A stretch of DNA of 64,000 bases from Sphaerospermopsis sp. SIO1G1 (GTDB taxonomy: Bacteria > Cyanobacteriota > Cyanobacteriia > Cyanobacteriales > Nostocaceae), in assembly GCA_010672785.1 (NCBI GenBank), contig JAAHFX010000001.1:1-64000 (forward strand), written 5' to 3'. Below the pieces are notes generated by a model. That model did not search any database, had not been told where the DNA came from, and was given only the letters and a program-made list of their open reading frames with translations. Made by a program: the position numbers and the translations under genes. Positions 17,348-26,255 of this stretch are shown piece after piece (positions within the stretch are counted from its first letter, which is position 1; every line of letters starts with the position of its first letter).

Positions 17348-17584
17348 TTATTTGCCTCTTCTTGCTAAATATTGTTCAATATCAGTCATTGCATCTTCTA
17401 AAGTATTTAAATCAATATCTTCTGTATATGTACTATTTGTCTGGTCAGAAGTTTGACTTTCATTGACTTCCGTCAGATTTTGATTATCAGATGAATTCAC
17501 CTGTAAAATATCTTCTAGTTCAATTAAAGACTTCTGAAATTCTTGTTCGTTAGCACAATACTGGGTTTTGTTAATGCTTTCCAT
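17348..17584 (-). CDS. Small acidic hypothetical protein
   Basis: A 78-residue acidic protein, not recognised. It is polar and rich in Asn, Gln, Asp and Glu, with two likely helices (EFQKSLIELEDILQV and LNTLEDAMTDIEQYLARRGK) separated by a Ser/Thr/Asn-rich linker. There is no signal peptide or membrane segment. It is convergent with the methyltransferase gene, ending 15 bp from it. The helical, charged ends make a real small protein plausible, but nothing else supports a function. Confidence 0.5.
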   Translation of the reverse strand: MESINKTQYCANEQEFQKSLIELEDILQVNSSDNQNLTEVNESQTSDQTNSTYTEDIDLNTLEDAMTDIEQYLARRGK

Positions 17585-18170
17585 ATTTTTGCTTTAGTTG
17601 TTTTTCCTGGATGAGTAAATAGTGGTTTACATTCCCTGAATTCATAAAACTGAAGACTGTAATTTTGGGATGCTCCCAGATATGTAAATTTATTTTTATT
17701 TGAGGAAATCAAATGATCCAAGGCTTGATATGATTGTCTACACAGTGTGCCGAAAATATTACTGAAAAAGGCACAGAAGACACAAAGTTAAGAGAGTTTC
17801 AGACAATTGTTTGTGTAAATTTATTCATTTTTCTAATTGAGATGCGCCCATAATGCTATTATTGCTACTCTCTTTACCAACCACTACTTAACTTAACATC
17901 AATTTTATACATTAAAATCAAGAATGGCAAATTATGTAATTATACTTAAACACTATTAACGTTAAATATTGGTGAATTTACTGTTAATACCCATAGGACT
18001 AATACTTGATGTTTGAAAGGACTCAGTCTACCTTGATTCCTTTTTTCTGTTCTCTGTTCCCTAGTCTCCACAGATTACTTTTACACATAACGACAAGCTT
18101 TGTTCTCAGCGCATCCATAACCGAAGAGCTTTACAGTAAACCCTACTTATAAATACTTTTAGCAACCAAA
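17585..18170. other. Gene-free AT-rich interval
   Basis: No convincing gene is seen. Its right part (about 17990-18148) resembles the MITE family near 8396 and 57333: it contains CTGTTCCCTAGTCTCCACAG and ends with CAGTAAACCCTACT. The rest is AT-rich without recognisable structure. Confidence 0.5.
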
Positions 18171-18728
18171 ATGAATCAATTAATAAAGCAAATAAGTATA
18201 CTTGTATTTGTAATTGCATTGACTGGATGTGAACAATTATTTGATACAACAAGTAATGTTGTAGAAAGAGTTAGTGATGGTGATACATTGATTGTAAGAG
18301 ATAAGCAAGACCAAAAATTGTCAATTCGATTTGCTTGTATAGATGCACCAGAAATACCCCACACCAATAAAGAAAAGAAAAGCAGAAAAGTAAGAGATAA
18401 AAATCAATTCAGTTGGGGATTAAAAGCAAAAGCAAGATTACAAGAACTGATCCAAAGTGGAGGAAATAAAGTTAAATTAGATATTATTGACAGCGATCGC
18501 TATGGTAGAAAAGTAGCAGAAGTAAGATTAAAAAATGGCACTTTTATCCAACAGGTTTTATTGGAAGAAGGTTTAGTTAAAGTTTATCGTTCTTACTTAA
18601 ACAAATGTCCTAGTAAGGATATCATCCAACAAGCTGAAAACCAAGCAAAACAGCAAAAAATAGGTGTTTGGAATGATAATAAATTTGTCAATCCTTGGGA
18701 ATATCGAAAACTGAGTAAGAAGAAGTGA
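18171..18728 (+). CDS. Thermonuclease (SNase)-like lipoprotein
   Basis: A 185-residue staphylococcal-nuclease-fold protein. The N-terminus is a lipoprotein signal (VIALTGC, Cys20). The core has VSDGDTLIV, IRFACIDAPE (Arg, Asp and Glu of the calcium/active site) and DSDRYGRKVAEV (the second catalytic Arg), then a C-terminal NPWEYRK found in many bacterial members. It should cleave DNA or RNA outside the cytoplasmic membrane, for nutrient scavenging or DNA-uptake control. The catalytic set appears complete. It stands alone and is convergent with murF, with an inverted-repeat element between them. Confidence 0.88.
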   Translation: MNQLIKQISILVFVIALTGCEQLFDTTSNVVERVSDGDTLIVRDKQDQKLSIRFACIDAPEIPHTNKEKKSRKVRDKNQFSWGLKAKARLQELIQSGGNKVKLDIIDSDRYGRKVAEVRLKNGTFIQQVLLEEGLVKVYRSYLNKCPSKDIIQQAENQAKQQKIGVWNDNKFVNPWEYRKLSKKK

Positions 18729-18738
18729 GATTGAGGGT

Positions 18739-18856
18739 GTAAAATACTTGAGTAATTTTAGCTTCTAGTTGAGCATTGCGCTTGACAAAATAGTATATTA
18801 TAGCTTCCTCATCGCTCGCCGATACGGAGGTTAGGGTTAGGGTGAAAGTATTTTAC
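18739..18856. repeat. MITE-like element with 11-bp perfect terminal inverted repeats
   Basis: GTAAAATACTT at 18739-18749 and AAGTATTTTAC at 18846-18856 are perfect inverted ends of a 118-bp non-coding element. It fills nearly the whole gap between two convergent genes. The interior has a GTTAGGGTTAGGGT stretch. Confidence 0.65.
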
Positions 18857-18878
18857 ATAACTAATAACCGTTATCTTA

Positions 18879-20255
18879 TCAATCTTTCACATCTAAAAAA
18901 TCTGCTCGTAATTGATTAACTACTTGATCTAAACCCACAGAATGAGCAGCTTTAAATAAAAGGCGATCGCCAGATTTAATATAAGTCTTTAATCTCGCTA
19001 ATAAATCATCATGAGTAGTAAAACATTCACAACAAATTCCCTTGGCACTATCAGCAATCATTTTGGCATCTTGACCATCTACTAACACCAATAAACCATC
19101 TAAATTTAATTTCTCTACCATTTCTCCCACTTGTTGATGTAAATCTAGGGATCGTGAACCTAACTCTTTCATAGCTCCTAATACTGCAATTTTTCGCTTT
19201 CCAGGAGTATCAGCTAATAGTTGTAAAGCAGCTATCATTGCTTCCGGAGCAGCATTATACGTTTCATCTAAAATGACAACATCATTGGGTAAGTTAAACT
19301 TTTGGGATCTTCCCCCTGGCATATTTACCATTACCCCATTTTCTAACTTTTTCCAATCAATTCCTAATACTTGAGCCACTGCTAAAGCAGCTAAATAATT
19401 ACTAGCATTATGGCGGCCAGGTAATGGTAAACGTAAATTCATTCCCCCAACTTCAATCATGTCATTACTAATTAAATTTCCTTGAATATCTCCACCCAAA
19501 AATCCATAACTAATTACTTTACCTGACCAAAACTTTTGAGATGTCTGCATTAATAGTGGATTATCATAATTGAGAATTGCCACACCATCTTGAGGCATTT
19601 CTGCTAATAACTCACATTTAGCTTCAGCTATGGCTTTTTCTGAACCTAGTAATTCTATATGTGCTGTCCCAACATTAGTAATGACACCTATATCTGGTTG
19701 AGCAATTTCTGTTAATTCTGCAATTTGTCCCTTACCCCGCATAGCCATTTCTATAACTGCAAAATCAGCAGTTCGATCTAGTTCTAACAAAGTTGTGGAA
19801 ACACCAATTTCATTATTAAAATTTTTATAGGTTTTATGAACTTTACCCTGAGTTCCTAATACTGCGGCAATTAATTCTTTAGTGGTAGTTTTGCCAACTG
19901 AACCAGTGACTCCAATAATAGGAATAGTAAAAGTTTTTCGCCACCATTTAGCAATTTCTTGGTATGCTTTTAGTGTATTATTTACTTGTAAAACTGGATA
20001 TCCAGGGTTATCATAGGCGTAATCAACTATAGCTGCTACCGCTCCCTTTTCTATCGCTGTAGGTATAAATTCATGTCCATCAAATTTTTGACCACGTAAA
20101 GCTAAAAACACTTCACCAGGTTGTAATGTTCTTGTATCTGTTTGAATGCCGCAGATTGTTTGGGTTAAAGCAGATGAAGATAAGTTAAGTGGAACTGCTG
20201 AAAGAATATCTTGCAACTGGAATAAAGAGGCCAAGCTAGGCATATTGATCATCAA
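18879..20255 (-). CDS. murF: UDP-N-acetylmuramoyl-tripeptide--D-alanyl-D-alanine ligase (MurF)
   Basis: A 458-residue Mur ligase that adds D-Ala-D-Ala to UDP-MurNAc-tripeptide, the last cytoplasmic step of peptidoglycan precursor synthesis. Three domains are visible: the N-terminal UDP-binding lobe (GIQTDTRTLQPGEVFLALRG), the central ATPase with P-loop GVTGSVGKT (115-123) and the NFNNEIG motif of MurF, and the C-terminal domain with LDETYNAAPEAM. Length is normal. M5 is an alternative start. The gene is monocistronic here; no other mur genes are adjacent. Confidence 0.95.
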   Translation of the reverse strand: MMINMPSLASLFQLQDILSAVPLNLSSSALTQTICGIQTDTRTLQPGEVFLALRGQKFDGHEFIPTAIEKGAVAAIVDYAYDNPGYPVLQVNNTLKAYQEIAKWWRKTFTIPIIGVTGSVGKTTTKELIAAVLGTQGKVHKTYKNFNNEIGVSTTLLELDRTADFAVIEMAMRGKGQIAELTEIAQPDIGVITNVGTAHIELLGSEKAIAEAKCELLAEMPQDGVAILNYDNPLLMQTSQKFWSGKVISYGFLGGDIQGNLISNDMIEVGGMNLRLPLPGRHNASNYLAALAVAQVLGIDWKKLENGVMVNMPGGRSQKFNLPNDVVILDETYNAAPEAMIAALQLLADTPGKRKIAVLGAMKELGSRSLDLHQQVGEMVEKLNLDGLLVLVDGQDAKMIADSAKGICCECFTTHDDLLARLKTYIKSGDRLLFKAAHSVGLDQVVNQLRADFLDVKD

Positions 20256-20751
20256 TAAAAGTTAATGACAAAATCCTACAATTATCATGGCCATAAATCA
20301 ATGCAGCTCCCCAATTTCTTTACTAAAGAGGAGCTTTGCTTTGCAAGTTCAAGAATTTAGGACTTACACAAAAGTTATGGAATAATTGAAAGCAAAGAGT
20401 GCAAACAATTACTTTGAGTGATTACTACGATCTTCGCTGTGAATATATCACTCCGATGTGAGTAGATTCAATATTGAGTCAACAGTTACTGAATACCAGA
20501 ATACAAACCGAACAATGAGTACAGTAACGCTTCGCGGAAGTCAAAAGTCAAAAGTGAGAACTAGTAAGCTTTTTAGCAACAGATAGTGATTGGTGTATTT
20601 ACGCCAATCTGTATTTGTCAACTTAATTGCTTAATATTTATGTAGTGCAATGAGGCTTGTAGAATTACGCGTATAAATTTTCAATAGTATATAAACCAGC
20701 CAACACCTGAATATTTTTTCGTCTGAGGAATAATACCTCAAGAATGTAGGT
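20256..20751. other. Gene-free interval
   Basis: No gene is seen. It contains a degenerate copy end of the AGGACTTACGCA family (AGGACTTACACAAAAG near 20358) and short TCAAAAG repeats around 20540. Otherwise it is unstructured AT-rich DNA. Confidence 0.5.
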
Positions 20752-20889
20752 TTAATGATCTCCTATGTTTTCTATTGTTTCGATTACTGCTAAACCTATG
20801 CTAGAAGCTGCAATCAAAGCTACAGCTGAAATCAAATAAGCATTGGTAAGCATTCGGAGAGCTTCGTCAAAAACAATGTATGTATTCAT
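20752..20889 (-). CDS. Possible small single-span membrane protein (45 aa)
   Basis: A 45-residue frame on the minus strand that begins MNTYIVFDEALRML, continues with a hydrophobic alpha-helical stretch (about residues 18-36, rich in Ala, Ile, Leu and Ser) and ends in a short acidic tail (ETIENIGDH). This looks like a single-pass membrane miniprotein. Codon use is similar to real genes, and no stop interrupts the helix. There is no strong ribosome-binding site (AATAAAGCGAAAAT precedes ATG). It could be chance, but it is the only protein-like frame in the 1.6 kb between murF and the GTPase gene. Confidence 0.4.
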   Translation of the reverse strand: MNTYIVFDEALRMLTNAYLISAVALIAASSIGLAVIETIENIGDH

Positions 20890-21254
20890 ATTTTCGCTTT
20901 ATTAACCTTTAGCTGTTACTAGTAGTATCTTTTTTCTGACACCCTGGTGGGTTTAATCTGTGTGATTAACTCCTAGTCATATGATCTTAACAAAACTTTA
21001 GCTATTTCAAAACCCCATGACAAACTTTTCCGATTAAAGATTTTGTGAAATTCCATAAATAAAAAAAATATCAGTAAAAATAATCTTTCTGAAAGTAATT
21101 ACTGATAGTTATCTTGTATTATTAGGAGGAGAATTTAATAGTTGTTGATATAGCAATTTCCATGTGAGTTAGGTAAAAATTAAGTACCTAAGCACAATTA
21201 ATTGCACATATTGATTAAACATCTGGGGATAATATTTTATTTTTGAAAAGACAC

Positions 21255-21333
21255 GTAGGGTGTCTTATTGATAGCTTAATACACTATTATCAGGGATTGG
21301 GTGCGTTACGAACTCCGTTCTCACACACCCTAC
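21255..21333. repeat. Inverted-repeat element with GTAGGGTGT / ACACCCTAC ends
   Basis: GTAGGGTGT (21255-21263) and ACACCCTAC (21325-21333) bound a 79-bp non-coding stretch that includes GGGTGCGTTACGAACTCC, a sequence type common in cyanobacterial intergenic repeats. Confidence 0.55.
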
Positions 21334-21501
21334 AATACCTAATTGTATTCAAAACTCAAATAGGAGTCCTATATAACTTGCTGTATTTCTTAACTATTCC
21401 CTGTTTCCCATATTCACAACAACACTTTTTCAGTAAAACTTAATTATTTATTTTAATTTTAAGGAACTTTCAACAGAGAAAATGAATTCTAAGTAATAAA
21501 A

Positions 21502-21528
21502 AAACCCTGGTGAAACTAACCAGGGTTA
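21502..21528 (-). terminator. Rho-independent terminator for the leftward GTPase gene
   Basis: Read on the minus strand, AACCCTGGT pairs with ACCAGGGTT around a 7-base loop and is followed by a run of seven T residues. It lies about 330 bp beyond the GTPase stop, so either the 3' UTR is long or it ends a separate short transcript. Confidence 0.6.
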
Positions 21529-21856
21529 ATAGGAGAAGTCCGAATGACGATGCTCAAACTTTTGCTAATGCACATAAACTTAAAAAACTTTATAAGTCTA
21601 TTCTGTGACAAGAACTATATATAAACTAAAAAATATTAAGTTTTACTTTTGATTTTTCAATCATGTAAATAAACATAACGAATCTGTTACAAAATGTCAA
21701 TAGGACTTGACAAGAAAATTGAATATTACTCATAAGCATAGCTTATACAAGCACAAATAAAGTAGTCTATTGTGCATCATTAATGCAAGATCTGTTGTCA
21801 AAGCTTCATTTTTATTTTTAATGCAATATAAATATTGTAAACGTGCATTACCTGAT

Positions 21857-23770
21857 TTAACTATCATTATGCAAATAATAATTAAATCTTTCCTGTACTT
21901 GATTAATACTTAAATCCTTTGTCCAATATTCTATTAAAGCATGACCAAAAGCCCAAGCGTTAGTATCTGGATTACCAGAGTTTTCTAGTAGTAAAGGCCA
22001 CAGAGTTAATAAATCAAATTTACGATTTTTATCAATGTTTGAATTGTTTGAATTTAAAATTGGAAATAAATCATAGGCCATTTGTAGTTTTCCGATGACG
22101 ATGGGTAATTGTTCTACAGGTATTTGTTCTGCTAATAAATAAGCTAAACTTGGTGTACCTGTAGATAATGTAGAAATAAATTGTAAAACTGGACTTTTTA
22201 AAAATGCGGTAATTCCTTGGGTAGTTGTCATTTGAAAAGTATAACGATCAATGATTTTGGCAGATTCATTAATTCTGATTTCTAAGTCTCTAAAAAAACG
22301 AGTTAGTCGTAATTTTTTAGCAGGATCTATTGTGGCTAATATTTCTGTACATAGATTTTCTATGTTCCAAGCATTGCGTCCTATATTTATATCACGTGTA
22401 ACAATTGGTAAGACTAAATTGGAGAATTTTCCTAATTCTTGTTTTCTGTATTCTGTTGCTTCTCTAATTGAAATTTCTTTTGATTTATTTCCTATTTTCC
22501 AATTATAAGGAGGTTGCCATTCCCTAATTGGACGTAGTTTATCTACCTGGGTAATAATAGTAATAATTGGTAAATCACCTACTTCCACTCTCAAGTCTTC
22601 TAAAAAGTCTATATCCATTTGTAAAGCGGGATCTAAAGCGGGAGTTACTAATAATAATAAATCGGCTTTATTAGCATAATCAATTACTAAATATCGTAAT
22701 TCTTCTTTTTTAACTTGTTCATAACCTGGTGTATCACAAATGTTTAAAACTTCTCCAGTTTCTATCTCCCAATGATAGGTTTTGATTTTATCTGTGCTGG
22801 GTAAAACATCAACTGCTGCTAATTCACTTTGAAAAATTGTATTGATTAAACTACTTTTACCAGAGCTAGTACGACCAATAATTAAAATATTCACTGGTTT
22901 TTGTTCTACTTTTTCTGGTGTCTCTACTTGAGTAATGAGTTCGCGGATAGTTTGGGTTTTGGATGAAGTTAATTCTTGTTTTTGTAATTCAACTTTTGTA
23001 TCCGAATACAAAGAAATTGCTTGTTGAGATAGGTTTCTCAATAATGCTTCTCTTAATACTTGATTTAAGTTAGTCAGTAATTCTTGGGAAGCACGATTAT
23101 TTGTACCTTGACTAACTTTTTTAGCTACCGCAGCAACAGGATTTAAAAACCATTGAGCTAAATTCCAAACTTTGATAAATTTTCGTGCTGATGGCTCTAA
23201 TTTCCGATATGTTTGATATGCTTGATAAGCCTGTCCAATGGTTACTTGATTTAAAGCTGGTGATAATTTATTCATCCATTGATCCATATCATCTACCGTA
23301 CCACGAATTAATCCATAAACTTCGGGAATATAGATGTTTAAAAGTGGATAGTTGACTTCTGGATTATAAATTTTAGCGATCGCAATAATTAAACTTTGAC
23401 ATCTGTACCAGAATGTTTGTAAATCTTCCCAAATTAATGGATCATTTTCGGCTTCACTGATAATATTTTTAAGTGCTGCTTCTATTTGTTGGGTTTTATC
23501 TGTTTCTGTAGATATATCTATATAATTTTCGCTGCTTGATTCTAATTCTTGCTGAACTTGAGCAAACACATTTTCAATTTCATTAACTGTGGGTTTTGTC
23601 CATTTAACTAATAACCACCGCCACCCTACAAATACTAAAGTAAATATACCCCAAATCCAACTTAATCCCCAAGCATGAATTTGCATTCCTGCGGAAATTA
23701 ACAAGAAGGTAATAATTGCAGCTATTGGTGAAATCAGGATGATTAATTGCCACGTTTTTAACCGTACCAT
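21857..23770 (-). CDS. Membrane-anchored Era-like GTPase
   Basis: A 637-residue protein. Two hydrophobic segments at the N-terminus (about 8-28 and 36-54) anchor it in a membrane. A long helical region follows, then a GTPase domain with G1 GRTSSGKSS (299-307), G3 DTPG (346-349) and G4 TQVD (407-410), then a C-terminal helical region with further hydrophobic stretches. The domain resembles the Era/YcjX-type TRAFAC GTPases; related cyanobacterial proteins are uncharacterised and may act in membrane or cell-envelope work. A terminator lies 3' at 21502-21528. It is divergent from the deaminase-like gene 210 bp away. No partner gene is evident. Confidence 0.85.
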   Translation of the reverse strand: MVRLKTWQLIILISPIAAIITFLLISAGMQIHAWGLSWIWGIFTLVFVGWRWLLVKWTKPTVNEIENVFAQVQQELESSSENYIDISTETDKTQQIEAALKNIISEAENDPLIWEDLQTFWYRCQSLIIAIAKIYNPEVNYPLLNIYIPEVYGLIRGTVDDMDQWMNKLSPALNQVTIGQAYQAYQTYRKLEPSARKFIKVWNLAQWFLNPVAAVAKKVSQGTNNRASQELLTNLNQVLREALLRNLSQQAISLYSDTKVELQKQELTSSKTQTIRELITQVETPEKVEQKPVNILIIGRTSSGKSSLINTIFQSELAAVDVLPSTDKIKTYHWEIETGEVLNICDTPGYEQVKKEELRYLVIDYANKADLLLLVTPALDPALQMDIDFLEDLRVEVGDLPIITIITQVDKLRPIREWQPPYNWKIGNKSKEISIREATEYRKQELGKFSNLVLPIVTRDINIGRNAWNIENLCTEILATIDPAKKLRLTRFFRDLEIRINESAKIIDRYTFQMTTTQGITAFLKSPVLQFISTLSTGTPSLAYLLAEQIPVEQLPIVIGKLQMAYDLFPILNSNNSNIDKNRKFDLLTLWPLLLENSGNPDTNAWAFGHALIEYWTKDLSINQVQERFNYYLHNDS

Positions 23771-23980
23771 ATTTGATGCCTACTATTTTTATTTTGGATA
23801 TTTCTATTTTGTATCCTATTTACAAAATATTACAAATATTTTATCCTTTAATTTGTTTTATGATTTAAAATCATAATTTGACAAAAATACTAAAAACTAA
23901 GTATATCAATGATCATTAATAATTTTGGTTTGGGTGCAGAATTACATATCATTATGGGGTGTAAATAACTATTTCCAAAT

Positions 23981-24427
23981 ATGGAAAAAGCAATTCTACA
24001 AGCCTCTGCGACTCAAATTAGAGCAAAATACCTGAATAAACAATACCCTAGCAGCAATGTTGCTTTTGCTGAAATCCATCTTCAGAGTAATATATTTTTT
24101 TGTGCAGGGGCAACATCTAAAGGTGGGAAAAAAAGTCCAATTCCTCAACGACCTAAACCAAAGTCAGAAGGAGGACAATTTGAGCCAACTATTGACCCTT
24201 ACACTGGATACTTGATGGATACTGATTCAGAATATAAGGTATTATCTGAAATAGCAGATACTCTAGAGAAGTTCTATAATGTTTATGTAAAAGGAAACAT
24301 TTATCTTTACACTGAACGACAACCATGCCAAAGTTGTGAGGGAGTAATTAAACAATTTCAAGATAAATTTACAAATCTAAATTTAGAGGTTTTTTGGGAT
24401 TATCCCTATCCCCCTTTTCAATTGTAA
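23981..24427 (+). CDS. Nucleic-acid/nucleotide deaminase-fold protein (toxin-deaminase type)
   Basis: A 148-residue single-domain protein with the zinc-dependent deaminase signature: TDSEYKVLSEIA (Glu84 as proton-shuttle Glu; Asp82 sits where His or Cys is usual) and TERQPCQSC (Cys116 and Cys119 as zinc ligands), followed by GVIKQF. This pattern resembles the bacterial toxin-deaminase clades (BURPS668_1122/XOO2897-like) that usually form the C-terminal tip of polymorphic toxins. Here it stands alone, with no secretion or delivery domain and no signal peptide. Two unknown genes follow in the same direction, which may be immunity or regulatory partners. It could be a freed toxin module, part of a defence or toxin-antitoxin system, or a housekeeping deaminase; family membership is fairly secure, the role is inference. 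Confidence 0.72.
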   Translation: MEKAILQASATQIRAKYLNKQYPSSNVAFAEIHLQSNIFFCAGATSKGGKKSPIPQRPKPKSEGGQFEPTIDPYTGYLMDTDSEYKVLSEIADTLEKFYNVYVKGNIYLYTERQPCQSCEGVIKQFQDKFTNLNLEVFWDYPYPPFQL

Positions 24428-24543
24428 ACAATAAAATCAACATTAAAATATTATATCAACAATCAGGATATATATTTAATTGATACTAATTGAAAAATTA
24501 CAAGGATGTAAAAAACATGGTATTAATAGGAGAAAATAAAAAT

Positions 24544-25404
24544 ATGAAAACAGATATTTCAAAACTGAATATACCTAAAAATTTTAAAATTTTGTTTGAG
24601 AGAATTAAGTCAGAACATTATGAAGAACTTTATGAAAAAGAGTCTGATGGTACAGTTTTATTAGCAGATGATATAGAAGAAATTTTAATATCACTGTCTG
24701 ATAATCATAAAAATAATAAAAATTTTACTCATCTTTGTTACTTATGGATGACTCTAATTTTAACCTTAGTTGCTCAACCTACTTTAAGATATTATCAACC
24801 ACGGAATTTATTACCACAAAAAATTATTAATGTTCTAATATATAAAATTATCGAAATAATAGATAATAATTCAATATCCCAAAGTTATAATATTCCTGAA
24901 TTTAATCCTAAAAAATTCAGTAATCATACTTTAAAACAGCAGTTTTATATAGAAAAGGAAATAGTAAATTTTCAAATATTAGATGAAGCATTAGATGTTT
25001 TCTACAATGCGATCCGAGTTGTTAACTATGATCAAGCAGTGGAAGCAATATTAAACATTTTAGAAGATTGTTTAGAAGGTTATGCTATTTTTCCAGGTTC
25101 TCATGGTAGACGTGAGTTATTTGACTGGTGGTTATTAGATGTTGTACCTTCTAGTTACAATTTATTACCCCCTAAAATATTTTATGTAGTAGAAGGAGTT
25201 CAAAATAGAGAAGAAATTAAGTCACATCAAACTCTGTTACTGAAAACAGTAAGTGATAAAATTAGACATTTGATCACAAAAGTAGAACTAACTAAACGCA
25301 ATAAGAACATTTTCAATAATTTTCATCAAATCAATCGTATGTCATTTCCTGATAGTCGTAAGATATATCAATCCAAAATACCTCAACTAACTAATGATAG
25401 ATAA
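24544..25404 (+). CDS. Unknown protein in the deaminase cassette
   Basis: A 286-residue protein, not recognised. It appears mostly alpha-helical with no signal peptide, but has a short hydrophobic stretch (LCYLWMTLILTLVA) near residues 62-75. The most motif-like part is YAIFPGSHGRRELFDWWLLDVVPSSYN around residues 184-210. Upstream in-frame starts exist at 24490 and 24517; ATG 24544 is preferred because TAGGAGAA lies about ten bases upstream. Base composition is more AT-rich than in flanking genes. It follows the deaminase-like gene by 116 bp and sits 13 bp before the next gene, so a cotranscribed partner (immunity or regulator) is plausible. Confidence 0.65.
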   Translation: MKTDISKLNIPKNFKILFERIKSEHYEELYEKESDGTVLLADDIEEILISLSDNHKNNKNFTHLCYLWMTLILTLVAQPTLRYYQPRNLLPQKIINVLIYKIIEIIDNNSISQSYNIPEFNPKKFSNHTLKQQFYIEKEIVNFQILDEALDVFYNAIRVVNYDQAVEAILNILEDCLEGYAIFPGSHGRRELFDWWLLDVVPSSYNLLPPKIFYVVEGVQNREEIKSHQTLLLKTVSDKIRHLITKVELTKRNKNIFNNFHQINRMSFPDSRKIYQSKIPQLTNDR

Positions 25405-25417
25405 GGAGTTAATAAAG

Positions 25418-25825
25418 ATGAGTAAGAAAAAAGAGAAAAGTGAAGACTTAATAAGTACATTGGTGGAAACACTCCAAACTGGCAATTTTGAAGAATACGA
25501 AGAAGAAATTGCTACAGAAAAAGAAAACTACGGAGAAGAATACATTACCAAGCTACAAATAGCTTGTCATAATTTTCTCAAAAAAGATTCTTTTCAAGTA
25601 GGACAATTAGTTAAATGGAAAGCAAACCTGAAAAATCGTCAATTTCCATATCAACATCAACCAGCTATTGTTGTAGAAATACTCGAGCAACCCATCATTA
25701 GCAATGATGATGAATCTGGTAGTTCCTATTTTCGAGAAAACCTCGACATTATTTTAGGAATCTTCTCCGATGATCTGACATTCCTAACTTTTCATTACGA
25801 CAGTAGAAGATTTGAGGCCTACTAA
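25418..25825 (+). CDS. Unknown small acidic protein in the deaminase cassette
   Basis: A 135-residue protein, not recognised. The N-terminal 50 residues are highly charged and helical (SKKKEKSEDLI..., EEYEEEIATEKENYGEE). The C-terminal part looks beta-rich and conserved in style (FQVGQLVKWKANLKNR, PAIVVEILEQP, GSSYFRENLDIILGIF, FHYDSRRFEAY), like a small compact domain. ATG 25418 with AAGGAG nine bases upstream is chosen over the in-frame ATG at 25394, which would overlap the preceding gene. Tight spacing suggests cotranscription with the 286-residue protein. An immunity or chaperone function is a guess. Confidence 0.7.
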   Translation: MSKKKEKSEDLISTLVETLQTGNFEEYEEEIATEKENYGEEYITKLQIACHNFLKKDSFQVGQLVKWKANLKNRQFPYQHQPAIVVEILEQPIISNDDESGSSYFRENLDIILGIFSDDLTFLTFHYDSRRFEAY

Positions 25826-26255
25826 ATTACCAGACAAAATTATCCAATACATCATCCCACACCAAAACATCTGCGTCTATCTGCGTCTATCTGCGTTCCC
25901 CAAAACCCAAATGTCAGGGAATTCCCACCGGGATCAACAACTATTAAAGAAACCTTATCCCACAAAATTCTTCCCTATATAATATAACCCTGTAAACAAT
26001 TGTTAAGAAATACTTATTAAAAAATATTGCAATCTCTTGATTTCGTTGCTAACGTGTGGATTATCACATTACTGATAAATGCTCAAAACCAAACAAACCA
26101 TTTCTAGTCACGGGAAATTTCTACATGATCCGCAACCGGGGTATTGCCAATCAATCATAGAAAAATCCCACAACACAAGCATTAACAGTCATCCATAGCC
26201 TCAACCTAGAACAGAAACCACTAGGAAAAAGGCAAAAACTTGGAGGTGAAAAGCA
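25826..26255. other. Gene-free interval with a short CTGCGTCTAT repeat
   Basis: No gene is seen. CTGCGTCTAT occurs in tandem near 25870-25900. A good ribosome-binding site for the next gene (GGAGGTGAAAAGCA) is at its right edge. Confidence 0.5.

Larger units (their letters stand above)
20890..21856. other. Gene-free interval with two structured repeats
   Basis: No gene is supported in this stretch of almost 1 kb. It holds an inverted-repeat element (21255-21333) and a hairpin (21502-21528), listed separately. The remainder is AT-rich. A 66-residue frame at 21243-21443 runs through the repeat and is rejected. Confidence 0.6.

Noticed and set aside
21243..21443. 66-residue frame in the murF-GTPase spacer
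   Set aside because: It is encoded by an inverted-repeat element and has no protein-like features.
21534..21622. 26-residue frame after GGAG at 21534
   Set aside because: Too short and low in complexity, with no conserved look; it is next to a terminator for the opposite strand.
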